Source of the DNA: Paraburkholderia polaris
GTDB lineage: Bacteria; Pseudomonadota; Gammaproteobacteria; Burkholderiales; Burkholderiaceae
NCBI RefSeq assembly: GCF_012927345.1
Contig: NZ_JABBGJ010000060.1
Location: 1-49,214 of the forward strand
Direction: 5' to 3'
DNA length: 49,214 bases
The notes beneath the pieces are model-generated. The model was given only the letters and a program-made list of their open reading frames with translations. It was not told the origin of the DNA and did not search any database. Both the position numbers and the translations under genes were made by a program. Of the stretch, positions 35,249 through 44,900 are shown piece by piece (the stretch's first letter is position 1; each line of letters opens with the position of its first letter).

Positions 35249-36317
35249 CGCGTCCGGCGCGGCGCACGCGGCGTCGCCATCTCCATGGCGGCGCACATGG
35301 CTGCGCTTCAAGCGGCAGAGGCTCGGTTACTGGAGCCTCGTGATCTTCGTATCGCTGTTTGCTATCAGTCTGCTCGGCGAGGTGCTGTCCAACGATCGTC
35401 CGTTGATCGTCCGTTACGACGGGCACTATTACTTTCCGATCGCAAAGGACTATTCAGAGAAGATCTTCGGCGGCGATTTTCCGGCGCGAGCGAATTACCT
35501 CGATCCGTATATCCGTTCGCGGCTCGAATCGAACGGCAACTTCGCGATCTATCCGCCGAATCATTTCCATTACGACACGATCGACTACTTCGCCGCCCAT
35601 CCGTACCCGGCACCGCCCACCAGAAGCAACTGGCTCGGCACGGATCAGTACGGCCGCGACGTGCTTGCACGGCTGCTGTACGGTTTCCGGCTCTCGGTGC
35701 TAATGGCGCTCGCGCTCACGGTATCCGGCGTCCTGATCGGCGTATTGACGGGCGCAGTGCAGGGCTTCTACGGCGGACGCACGGACCTGATTGGGCAGCG
35801 TCTGATCGAGATATGGAGCTCGATGCCGGACCTGTACCTGCTGATCATCTTCGCGTCGATTTTCGAACCCGCGCTATGGTTGCTCTTTATCCTTCTGTCG
35901 ATGTTCGGCTGGCTCGTGCTCTCCGACTACGTGCGCGCCGAATTTCTGCGTAACCGCTCGCTGGATTACGTAAGGGCGGCACGCACCATGGGCCTCTCGA
36001 ACTGGCAGATCATGTGGCGCCATGTGCTGCCGAATAGCCTGACACCGGTCATCACGTTTCTGCCATTCCGCATGAGCGCGGCGATTCTGTCGCTTACCAG
36101 TCTCGACTTCCTTGGGCTGGGTGTACCGCCGCCCACGCCCAGCCTCGGCGAACTGCTTCAGGAAGGCAAGAACAACCTCGATGCATGGTGGATTTCGATT
36201 TCGGCTTTCGCCGCTCTGGTGATTACGTTGCTGCTGTTGACCTTTATGGGCGACGCGTTGCGCAATGCGCTCGACACGCGCAAGCGCGGCTCGGCATTCG
36301 GCGGGGGTCCGCGATGA
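35202..36317 (+). CDS. yejE: Peptide ABC transporter permease YejE
   Basis: A 371-residue permease partner of YejB. The N-terminal helix (GYWSLVIFVSLFAISLLGEV) and the long periplasmic loop (about 60-145, with NHFHYDTIDYFAAHPYPAPP) are distinctive of YejE. SNWLGTDQYGRDVLARLLYG begins the DppC-type permease core, and the coupling loop reads YVRAARTMGLSNWQIMWRHV. The start at 35202 overlaps yejB by 47 bp. The stop overlaps the yejF start (ATGA). Confidence 0.95.
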   Translation: MSSSTPASNSTGWTADASGAAHAASPSPWRRTWLRFKRQRLGYWSLVIFVSLFAISLLGEVLSNDRPLIVRYDGHYYFPIAKDYSEKIFGGDFPARANYLDPYIRSRLESNGNFAIYPPNHFHYDTIDYFAAHPYPAPPTRSNWLGTDQYGRDVLARLLYGFRLSVLMALALTVSGVLIGVLTGAVQGFYGGRTDLIGQRLIEIWSSMPDLYLLIIFASIFEPALWLLFILLSMFGWLVLSDYVRAEFLRNRSLDYVRAARTMGLSNWQIMWRHVLPNSLTPVITFLPFRMSAAILSLTSLDFLGLGVPPPTPSLGELLQEGKNNLDAWWISISAFAALVITLLLLTFMGDALRNALDTRKRGSAFGGGPR

Positions 36318-37975
36318 ACGAAACCAAACCGAACCGGCCGTTGCTCGAGATCGATCGCTTCTCCGTGCGTTTCGGCGACAAGATCGCCGTGCATGAACTC
36401 AGCCTCTCGATCGCGCGCGGCGAGCGCGTTGCGCTCGTCGGCGAATCGGGCTCCGGCAAGAGCGTCACCGCGTTGTCGATCCTGCGCCTCGTTGAGCATG
36501 CCGATCTGAGCGGCCGTATGCTGCTCGACGGCGAAGATTTGCTGCAGAAAACCGAGCAGCAGATGCGTGGCCTGCGCGGTGCGGACGTGGCGATGGTATT
36601 CCAGGAGCCGATGACGGCGCTCAATCCGCTCTTCACGATCGGCAAGCAGATCGCCGAAAGTTTGCGCCTGCACGAAGGCTTGCGGCCGAACGCGGCGCGC
36701 CAGCGCGGCATCGAGTTGCTCAGGCGCACCGGCATTCCTGAGCCGGAACGGCGCATCGACAGTTTTCCGCATCAACTGTCCGGCGGCCAGCGGCAGCGCG
36801 CGATGATCGCGATGGCGCTGGCGTGCCGGCCACGCCTCTTGCTTGCCGACGAACCGACCACCGCGCTCGACGTCACCGTGCGCCAGCAGATCGTCGATCT
36901 ATTGATCGCGTTGCAGGAGCAGGAAGCGGCCGAGCGTGGCATGGCCGTGCTGCTGATCACGCATGACCTGAACCTGGTGAAGCGTTTCGCGCAGCGCGTC
37001 GCAGTGATGGAGAAGGGCGTGCTGGTCGAAACCAATACGACCGAAGCGTTGTTCTCCAACCCGCAGCACCCCTACACGAAACGCCTGCTGGACAGCGAAC
37101 CGCAGCGTGCGGTGGAGCCAGTCGAGCCGGGTGCGCGGCGTTTGCTCGAAGTGCAGGGACTCGCCGTCGACTACAGCACGTCCGCGAAAGGCTGGCGTTC
37201 CATGTTCGGGCGCTCGACGTTCCGCGCAGTGCATGATGTCGACCTGAGCGTGCGGCGCGGCGAAACGCTCGGCATCGTCGGCGAATCGGGGTCGGGCAAG
37301 TCGACGCTGGCGGCAACCGTGCTCGGCCTGCAGCGACCGGCTGCCGGTCATATCCATATCGACGGTTTGCCGCTTTCCACGCTGAAAACCGCGCGTTCCC
37401 GCCGGGCGTTGTATTCGCGCATGCAAGTCGTGTTTCAGGACCCGTTCGGCTCGTTGTCGCCACGCATGACGGTGGAGCAGATTATCGGTGAAGGCCTGAC
37501 CATGCATCAGCCCGACATGGACGCAAAGGCGCGGCGCGCACGCGTGGGCGGTTTGCTGGAAGAAGTGGGTATGCCCGCGGACGCCATGCTGCGCTATCCA
37601 CACGAGTTTTCCGGCGGCCAGCGCCAGCGTATTGCGATTGCGCGCGCCTTGGCGGTCGAGCCGGAATTGCTGGTGCTCGACGAACCGACCAGTGCACTCG
37701 ATGTATCCATCCAGAAACAGGTGCTGAATCTGCTGACAAATCTGCAGAAAAAGTACAAGCTAAGCTATTTGTTCATTACGCACGATCTGGCGGTGATGCG
37801 AGCCATGGCGCATCGCGTGATCGTGATGAAGTCAGGGCGCATCGTTGAAGCCGGCGACACACTCGATGTGTTGCTCGCGCCGTCGCATCCTTATACCCAA
37901 TCGCTGCTGGCGTCGTCGCTGATCGTGTCGCCGGCAGGGGCAGCACAGACTCCTACGGGAACCGCTAATGATTGA
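36314..37975 (+). CDS. yejF: Peptide ABC transporter ATPase YejF (two ATPase domains)
   Basis: A 553-residue ATPase that powers the importer. Two ABC domains are visible, with Walker A motifs GESGSGKS at about residues 43 and 323, signatures LSGGQRQRAM and FSGGQRQRIA, Walker B LLLADEPTTALD and LLVLDEPTSALD, and switch histidines in LLITHDLNLV and LFITHDLAVM. The start at 36314 overlaps the yejE stop; an upstream in-frame extension is only yejE overlap. The last eight bases overlap the tldD start, which ties the importer to the protease genes. Confidence 0.95.
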   Translation: MNETKPNRPLLEIDRFSVRFGDKIAVHELSLSIARGERVALVGESGSGKSVTALSILRLVEHADLSGRMLLDGEDLLQKTEQQMRGLRGADVAMVFQEPMTALNPLFTIGKQIAESLRLHEGLRPNAARQRGIELLRRTGIPEPERRIDSFPHQLSGGQRQRAMIAMALACRPRLLLADEPTTALDVTVRQQIVDLLIALQEQEAAERGMAVLLITHDLNLVKRFAQRVAVMEKGVLVETNTTEALFSNPQHPYTKRLLDSEPQRAVEPVEPGARRLLEVQGLAVDYSTSAKGWRSMFGRSTFRAVHDVDLSVRRGETLGIVGESGSGKSTLAATVLGLQRPAAGHIHIDGLPLSTLKTARSRRALYSRMQVVFQDPFGSLSPRMTVEQIIGEGLTMHQPDMDAKARRARVGGLLEEVGMPADAMLRYPHEFSGGQRQRIAIARALAVEPELLVLDEPTSALDVSIQKQVLNLLTNLQKKYKLSYLFITHDLAVMRAMAHRVIVMKSGRIVEAGDTLDVLLAPSHPYTQSLLASSLIVSPAGAAQTPTGTAND

Positions 37976-39404
37976 CGAACGTTGGGCGCAAGCCGCCCGA
38001 TCGCTTACGAGCCGCGCGGCGTTCTGGTCGCTGCGCATTGTCGACGAACAGATCGACGATCACGAGATCCGCAACGACATCGCGCAACCCATGCGTACCG
38101 TGCGCGATCGTGGCGCGATGCTGATCGCGTGGGTGGGCGCGGGAGCAGGCTATGCGGCCACCGCGAATCTGAGTGCCGCGGGCCTGCAGGAAGCACTTGA
38201 TCTCGCTACGGCTCGCGCTGAAGCGAGCGCCGCCTTGTCGTTGATCGACCATCGCGAGGTGGCGCGTCCTGCGATGAGCGGCCACTATGTGTCGCCGAAC
38301 GCGCAGCTTGCATTGCCGAGCCGCGCTGAATGGCTGGACCGCCTGAGCGCGGAATGCGCGGGCGCGAATCTCGATGCCCGCATTGTCGAACGCGTCGCGG
38401 CTGTACAGATCACGCATACCGATCAGCTCTACATCACCAGCGACGGTGCGCGGATCGATCAGCGGTTCCAGTTCGTGATGCCGCAATTGAGCGTGGCCGC
38501 ACACGCGGACGGCGATACGCAAGTGCGTACCCTCGGCGGCAACTACGGCACCCTGGGGCAGGGCGGCATGGAAGTGCTGGCGCGCTTCGGCTTCGACGGC
38601 TCGGGGGCACGCGTCGCCAATGAAGCACTGCAATTGCTGGTCGCGCCGAATTGCCCGTCCGGCAAGCGCGATTTACTGCTGATGCCCGATCAGATGATGC
38701 TGCAGATTCACGAATCGATCGGCCATCCGCTCGAACTCGATCGCATTCTCGGCGACGAGCGCAACTTTGCCGGCTGGAGTTTCGTCAAGAAAGAAATGTT
38801 CGGCTCGTATCGCTACGGTTCGGAATTGCTGAACGTGACCTTCGACCCGGAACTGCGCGAGGAAGCCGCCGCGTACGCATTCGACGACGACGGCACCGAG
38901 GCGAAAAAGCAATATCTGATCCGCGACGGCGTGCTCGAACGTCCGCTCGGCGGCGCACTTTCGCAGCAACGCGCGAATATGGCGGGCGTGGCGAATTCGC
39001 GCGCGTCGAACTGGAACCGGCCGCCGATCGACCGGATGGCGAATCTGAACATCGAGCCCGGCGTGAGTTCGCTGGAGCAGATGATCGGCAACATCGAGCA
39101 CGGCATTCTGATGCGCACCAATACGTCCTGGTCGATCGACGACCATCGCAACAAATTCCAGTTCGGCTGCGAGTTTGGTCAACTGATCGAAAACGGCAAG
39201 CTCACCCAGGTCGTCAAACAGCCGAATTACCGCGGCATCTCGGCGAATTTCTGGCGCAGCCTGAGTGCGGTGGGGAACGCGGAGACGCGCGAGGTGTACG
39301 GCACGTCCATGTGCGGCAAGGGCGAACCGGCACAGATCATTCGCGTCGGCCATGCCTCGCCGGCTTGCGTGTTCAGCAACATCGACGTGTTCGGAGGCGC
39401 TTGA
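37968..39404 (+). CDS. tldD: TldD-type metalloprotease (TldD/PmbA family)
   Basis: Metal-dependent peptidase of the TldD/TldE heterodimer, which in E. coli cleaves unfolded peptides and matures microcin B17. The 478-residue protein carries the zinc-binding HExxxH motif at His248-His253 (HESIGHPLELD) and a C-terminal cysteine (Cys449, SMCGKGEP) in the place of the third ligand of the family. The end, GHASPACVFSNIDVFGG, is typical. It starts inside the yejF gene and its stop shares one base with the pmbA start, so expression is coupled to both. It may be a specialised second copy; the housekeeping tldD is expected elsewhere. Confidence 0.92.
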   Translation: MIDERWAQAARSLTSRAAFWSLRIVDEQIDDHEIRNDIAQPMRTVRDRGAMLIAWVGAGAGYAATANLSAAGLQEALDLATARAEASAALSLIDHREVARPAMSGHYVSPNAQLALPSRAEWLDRLSAECAGANLDARIVERVAAVQITHTDQLYITSDGARIDQRFQFVMPQLSVAAHADGDTQVRTLGGNYGTLGQGGMEVLARFGFDGSGARVANEALQLLVAPNCPSGKRDLLLMPDQMMLQIHESIGHPLELDRILGDERNFAGWSFVKKEMFGSYRYGSELLNVTFDPELREEAAAYAFDDDGTEAKKQYLIRDGVLERPLGGALSQQRANMAGVANSRASNWNRPPIDRMANLNIEPGVSSLEQMIGNIEHGILMRTNTSWSIDDHRNKFQFGCEFGQLIENGKLTQVVKQPNYRGISANFWRSLSAVGNAETREVYGTSMCGKGEPAQIIRVGHASPACVFSNIDVFGGA

Positions 39405-40765
39405 TGAGCCAATTCATGTCCTCGCGCTCCGCCACATCGATCGACTGGCAGCAGCATTTCACGTCGCTGGCCGATGCCATTGAAGACTTGCAGCAAGGCG
39501 CTGAAACCACGCTGAGTTCATTTGCCGGCGAGCAGTCCGACTTTATCCGGTTCAATTTGGGCAAGGTGCGGCAGATCGGCAGCGTGTCGCAAGGCAAGCT
39601 GACCTTGCGTTTGATCAACGGCGCGCGCCAGGCCTATTCGACGCTGACCGTCTGCGGCGATCTGCAACAGGATCTGGACGACGTGAGTGCGGCGCTCGCC
39701 ACTTTGCGTGAAAGCCTGCGCGGTGCCGCGGACGATCCGCATCTGTTATTCGACACGTCGCAATGGGAACGCGCCACGCAACGTTCGGGCAAGCTGCCGG
39801 AGCCGGACAGCTTGTTGCGCACCGTTGCCGAATGCGCGCAAGGGCTGGATTTCGTGGGTTTTTACGCGGGCGGCACCATCGTGCGCGGTTTCGCGTCCAC
39901 GAGCGGAAGCCGCGGCTGGTACGAAGTCGACAACTTTAATTTCAGCTGGTCGCTATACGACCCGAGCGGCCGTGCGATCAAAACCACTTACGCCGGCGAC
40001 GACTGGAGCGATGCAGTTTTCGCACGCAAGGTCGAGCAGGCCGCAGCGCGCCTGCCCGTGCTCGCGCGCACGCCGCGCACCTTGGCGCCGGGGCGTTATC
40101 GCTCGTATCTGGCGCCCGAAGCGCTTGCGGAATTGCTCGGCGTGGCGGCATGGAGCGGTTTCTCCGCACGCGCCCAGGCGACCTCGCGCAGCGAGTTGTA
40201 CAAGCTGCATGTGGGAGAAATCGTAGTCGACCCGCGCGTCACGATCAGCGAAGATCTGAATCTCGGCATTACACCCGGCTTCAACGACGACGGCTATTTG
40301 CGCGAAAGCGTTCCGTTGATCCAGGCCGGCCGCAGTGCCGAACGCCTGACCAATGCACGCAGCGCGCGCGAGTACGGGTTGACGCCTAACGGCGCGCTGG
40401 CGAACGAATCGCCGGCGGCGCTCTCGATGCAAGCGGGCGATCTGCTGGAAGAGGACGTGCTGGCGAAACTCGATACCGGTCTCTACATCGGCAATCTCTG
40501 GTACGTGAATTTCTCGGACCGGATGAATTGCCGCCTGACCGGCATGACGCGCTTCGCGACCTTCTGGGTCGAGAACGGGCAGATCGTCGCGCCGCTCGAA
40601 GCCATGCGTTTCGACGACAGTTTGTACCGTCTGCTCGGCAGCGAACTCGAACAACTCGGCTCGCAAGCGGAATTGCTATTGAGCGACTCGACATGGGGCG
40701 AGCGCGCCACGGGCGGCATGCAATTGCCCGGCATTTTGGCGAGGTCATTCGAATTGACGTTATGA
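39404..40765 (+). CDS. pmbA: TldE/PmbA-type subunit (TldD partner)
   Basis: A 453-residue member of the TldD/PmbA family that lacks the HExxxH motif, as the E. coli TldE subunit does. Features include AYSTLTVCGDLQQDLDDVSA in the N-terminal part and DLLEEDVLAKLDTGLYIGNL, then NFSDRMNCRLTGMTRFATFW, in the C-terminal part, matching the family's glycine/asparagine-rich C-terminal sheet. It should form the non-catalytic half of the protease. The start at 39404 overlaps the tldD stop (TGATG); an upstream open frame in this phase is only antisense-like shadow. Four bases separate it from the next gene. Confidence 0.88.
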   Translation: MSQFMSSRSATSIDWQQHFTSLADAIEDLQQGAETTLSSFAGEQSDFIRFNLGKVRQIGSVSQGKLTLRLINGARQAYSTLTVCGDLQQDLDDVSAALATLRESLRGAADDPHLLFDTSQWERATQRSGKLPEPDSLLRTVAECAQGLDFVGFYAGGTIVRGFASTSGSRGWYEVDNFNFSWSLYDPSGRAIKTTYAGDDWSDAVFARKVEQAAARLPVLARTPRTLAPGRYRSYLAPEALAELLGVAAWSGFSARAQATSRSELYKLHVGEIVVDPRVTISEDLNLGITPGFNDDGYLRESVPLIQAGRSAERLTNARSAREYGLTPNGALANESPAALSMQAGDLLEEDVLAKLDTGLYIGNLWYVNFSDRMNCRLTGMTRFATFWVENGQIVAPLEAMRFDDSLYRLLGSELEQLGSQAELLLSDSTWGERATGGMQLPGILARSFELTL

Positions 40766-40769
40766 GCCT

Positions 40770-41351
40770 ATGAATCAAGACATAAGAATAAAATCCACAT
40801 CTGGGAGCTTGCCCGAGGGCCTGACGCTGCGCGCGTTGCGCGTGGCCGACACGGAACAATTCCATGCAATGCAGCAGTTGCCGGTCGTGGCGAACGGCAA
40901 TCCGCACGTACCGTTTCAGACGATTGCCAGCACGCGCGAATACCTTGAAAAACGCGAGGCCCCCGAGATTCTGATTGCGGCAATGGTCGGTGAAACGCTG
41001 GTCGGTGAAGCGGAACTCACGCCTTTTAAAGGGCGCCGCGCGCATGCCGCGTCGCTCGGCATTGGCGTACACGACGCATGGCACCGGCGCGGCATCGGCA
41101 ATGCGCTGATGACCGAACTGCTCGATCTGGCCGACAACTGGCTCGGTCTGCGCCGCCTCGAGTTGCACGTCTTCGCCGATAACCATGCGGCACTCGCGCT
41201 ATATCGCAAGTTTGGCTTCGAGATCGAAGCGCATCAGCGTGGCGCGGTGTTGCGCCGTGGCGTGCTAATTGACTGCTATTTCATGGCGCGGCTGCGTGAG
41301 GCGGCGCCGTGGATGTCGACGCCAACAGCCGCCAATCTCGCAGCGGAATAA
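40770..41351 (+). CDS. GNAT acetyltransferase, YhhY/AaaT-like (first copy)
   Basis: A 193-residue GCN5-related N-acetyltransferase. The acetyl-CoA site reads LGIGVHDAWHRRGIGNALM, followed by the family's LELHVFADNHAALALYRKFG (motif B) and the end IDCYFMARLRE. It resembles E. coli YhhY (AaaT), an L-amino acid N-acetyltransferase that acts on Phe and Met. It lies four bases after pmbA and four before a second, related gene, so it is part of one operon with the peptide importer and protease. A role in acetylating released amino acids or a peptide is inferred, not shown. The 41351 stop is followed at once by the second copy's start. Confidence 0.88.
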   Translation: MNQDIRIKSTSGSLPEGLTLRALRVADTEQFHAMQQLPVVANGNPHVPFQTIASTREYLEKREAPEILIAAMVGETLVGEAELTPFKGRRAHAASLGIGVHDAWHRRGIGNALMTELLDLADNWLGLRRLELHVFADNHAALALYRKFGFEIEAHQRGAVLRRGVLIDCYFMARLREAAPWMSTPTAANLAAE

Positions 41352-41355
41352 GCCC

Positions 41356-41904
41356 ATGAAAGAAGAAACCTTGCCAAGCGAGGCCGCACTCGACAATCGT
41401 ATTACGGTTCGGGCGCTCGAATCGTCCGACATGGACGCGTTCGCCGATATCATGAGCCTGCCCGGCGTGCGGCGCGGCACGCTGTCGGTCGGCTATCGCA
41501 GCCCTGAACAGCTCAAGGCATGGTATGAGCGGCGTCTCAAAGGTGGCGTGAACGTGTGCGCGACCATCGGCGGGCGCGTGGTCGGCCACGCCGGGTTAGA
41601 CGTTCACCGGCCCGGCCGCGCGCATTGCGCGCATTTAGGATTGGCCGTACATGACGCGTATCATGGGCGCGGTGTCGGCTCGGCGCTTCTACAAGGGCTG
41701 ATCGACTGTGCGGATGCGTCGCTCGGTTTGCGCCGCATCGACCTCACAGTGTTCTCCGACAACGCGCCGGCGATCGCGCTGTATCGCAAGTTCGGTTTTG
41801 TCGAAGAAGGCCGCTCGCGCGGTTTTGCATTGCGCGACGGCGTACTGGCCGACGTGCTGCATATGGCACACCTCGTCGACGCGCCGCGCCTCCAGACAAT
41901 CTGA
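41356..41904 (+). CDS. GNAT acetyltransferase, YhhY/AaaT-like (second copy)
   Basis: A 182-residue GNAT protein closely related to the previous one: LGLAVHDAYHGRGVGSALLQ, then RIDLTVFSDNAPAIALYRKF and the ending GVLADVLHMAHLVD. The tract DLTVFSDNAPAI is almost the same as in E. coli YhhY. The start is 41356 because the in-frame region before it belongs to the first copy's coding sequence. The two copies probably arose by tandem duplication and may differ in substrate. An RND pump gene begins 14 bp later. Confidence 0.88.
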   Translation: MKEETLPSEAALDNRITVRALESSDMDAFADIMSLPGVRRGTLSVGYRSPEQLKAWYERRLKGGVNVCATIGGRVVGHAGLDVHRPGRAHCAHLGLAVHDAYHGRGVGSALLQGLIDCADASLGLRRIDLTVFSDNAPAIALYRKFGFVEEGRSRGFALRDGVLADVLHMAHLVDAPRLQTI

Positions 41905-41917
41905 ACGGATTTTTTGC

Positions 41918-44900
41918 GTGCCATTCTTTTTCATCGACCGCCCGGTCTTCGCATGGATTGTTGCGCTCGCCATTGTCGTGGCGGGCGCGCTCGCCATTCC
42001 GCAACTGCCGGTGGCGCAGTATCCGCGTCTTGCACCGCCGCGCATTGTGATCAGCGCCACTTATCCGGGGGCCGCGACTGAAGTGGTCGATGCCAATGTC
42101 GGCAGCATCATCGAGGAGAGTCTCGATGGCGCCGACAATATGCTGTACTACGAAACGACCAGCGACAACCTCGGCGATCTCGAGATCGACGCGACCTTTG
42201 CGCCGGGGACCAATCCGGATCTCGCGCTGGTCGACATCCAGAACCGTCTCAAGCAGGTCGAGCCGCGGTTGCCGCAACAGGTCGTGCAACAGGGCATTAG
42301 CGTATTCAAGGCGGCCAACACGTTTCTGATGCTGGTCGCGCTGACATCGACGGATGGTTCGCGCGATTCCGTGCAATTGAGCGACTACCTGAGCCGCTAC
42401 GTATTGCGCGAACTGAAACGCGCGCCGGGCGTGGGCGCGGCGGAATTGTGGGACGCCGACGAAGCGCTGCGAATCTGGCTCGATCCGATGAAGCTGCGCG
42501 AGTACGGCCTCGGCGCCGCGCAAGTGAATGCCGCGATCGCCGCGCAGAACGCCACGGTAACAGCCGGTACGCTGGGCGACGCGCCGTTCGTTCCGGGGCA
42601 GCAATTGACGGCCTCTGTGAGCGTAAAGGGGCAACTGATCTCGCCCGCCGAATTCGGACAGATCGTGCTGAAGGCGCAGCCCGACGGCTCGGCGGTGCGT
42701 TTGCGGGACGTCGCGCGGGTCGAACTCGGACGCGACAATTATTCGTTCTATTCGCGTCTGAACGGCAAGGCTGCGGCGACCGTCGGCATTCAACTCGGCC
42801 CGCGCGGCAATGCGCTCGAAACGTCGAATGCGATTCGCGCGCGACTCGCCGAGTTAGCGAAGAGCTTGCCATCCGGCGTCTCCATCGAAATCCCCTTCGA
42901 CAACGCGCATTTCGTGCAGATTGCGATTCGTGAAGTGCTCACCACGCTGGCAGAAGCGGTGGTGCTGGTGTTCTTCGTGATGTGGCTGTTCCTGCGCGAT
43001 CTGCGCTATACGCTGGTGCCGACGGTGGTGATTCCGGTCACGCTGATGGGCGCGTTTCTCGCGATGTACGCATGCGGCTTGTCGATCAACGTGTTCACGA
43101 TGTTCGGCCTGGTGCTCGCAATCGGTATCCTCGTCGACGACGCGATCGTCGTGGTGGAAAGCGTGCATCGCGTGATGGAAGAAGAGGGCCTGCCGCCGCG
43201 TGAGGCCACTCGTAAAGCGATGTCGCAAATCGGCGGCGCGATCGTGGGCGTGACCGCGGTGCTGACGGCCGTGTTCGTGCCGATGGCGTTCTTTCCGGGC
43301 GGTGTCGGTGGTATTTACCGGCAATTCGCGGTGGCGATGATCGCGTCGATGCTGGTGTCGTCGTTCCTGGCTTTGTCGTTGACGCCCGCGCTGTGCGCCA
43401 ATCTGCTGAAAGCGCACAAGCACCCGGTAAGCCAGCGCGATGCCCGCCGCGGCCCACTCGGCTTCGCGGCGCGAGCCGCGAGCCGGTTCACGTCCGGTTT
43501 CGATCGAGCTGCGAGCGGCTATCGTGGGCTTACCGCGCGAACGCTGCGCCGTATCGGACCGATGCTGGCAATCTATGCCGCGTTGGTCGGCGTGTGCGCC
43601 GCGCTCTACTGGCAAATGCCCGGTGGATTTTTGCCGAGCGAAGACGAAGGCCAGTTGCAGGTCATGGTGCAATTGCCGGCCGGCGCGACGCAGGCGCGCA
43701 CGCTCGCGGTGGTCCAGCGGATGGAAAAGATCCTGGACGCTGAACCCGCGATTGCGCACGTCACCAGTGTGATCGGCTGGAGTTTTACCGGCAGCGGGCA
43801 GAACGTGGCGATGGGCTTTGTCGAACTGAAAGACTGGGGCAAGCGCGACACCGATGCGATGGCGTTGCGCGACCGGCTCAACGAGAAGTTCGACAAGATT
43901 CTCGACGGTGACGTGGAGGCGCAATTGCCGCCTTCCGTGCCGGGGCTCGGGCATTCGGACGGCTTCGTGTTCCGGCTCGAAGATCGCGGCGGAGTCGGGC
44001 TGGACGCGCTGAAGGCCGCGCGCGAGCAACTGTTCGCGCAGGCCAAGGCGAGCCCGGTGCTGGCTTCGGTGCATTCGGAGGATCTGCCGGATGCGCCGCG
44101 CGTCGAACTCATCATCGACCGCGCGAAAGCGTATGCACTCGGCGTGCCGTTCGACCGTATCTCCGATGTGCTGGGCAGCACCTTCGGCTCGACGTATATC
44201 GACGACTTTCCTGCCGGCGGCCGGATGCGCCGGGTGATGATTTCCGCCGACGCCGCCACGCGGATGACCGACGACGATCTGATGGCGCTTGCCGTGCCGA
44301 ACTCGACGGGGGGCATGGTGCCGCTATCGGCGATCGCGTCGCGCCATTGGTCCATCGGTCCGGTGATGCTGAGCCGCTACAACGGCTATCCGTCGCTCGA
44401 CGTGAGCGGCCACGCTGCGCCCGGCTACAGTTCGGGCGCGGCGATGGCGGAGATGGAGCGGCTCGCCGCTTCGTTGCCGGTGGGTGTCTCGTACGACTGG
44501 GTCGACGCGGCGCGCGAGGAAACCGCGGCGGCGCAGCTCACGCCGTTGCTAATCGGCTTGTCGCTGCTGGCCGTGTTCATGGCGCTGGCTGCCTTGTACG
44601 AAAGCTGGACGATCCCGCTCGCCGTGCTGATGGTCGTGCCGCTCGGCGTGATCGGCGCGGTCGCCGCGGTGCTGCTGCGCGGTATGCCAAACGACGTGTA
44701 CTTCAAGGTCGGCATGATTACCGTCATCGGCCTCGCGGCGAAAAACGCGATTCTGATCGTGCAGTTCGCACGCGATCTGTATCGCCGCGGTCTGCCGTTG
44801 ACGCGCGCCGTGACCGAGGCCGCCGCCGCGCGCTTCCGGCCGATCGTGATGACGTCGGCCGCGTTCCTGCTCGGCGTCGTGCCGTTGGTGGTATCGAGCG

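Noticed and set aside
38651..39403. Upstream extension of the pmbA frame through tldD
   Set aside because: The 251 extra codons are Arg-rich and lie over tldD. The ATG at 39404, overlapping the tldD stop, gives a normal-length protein.
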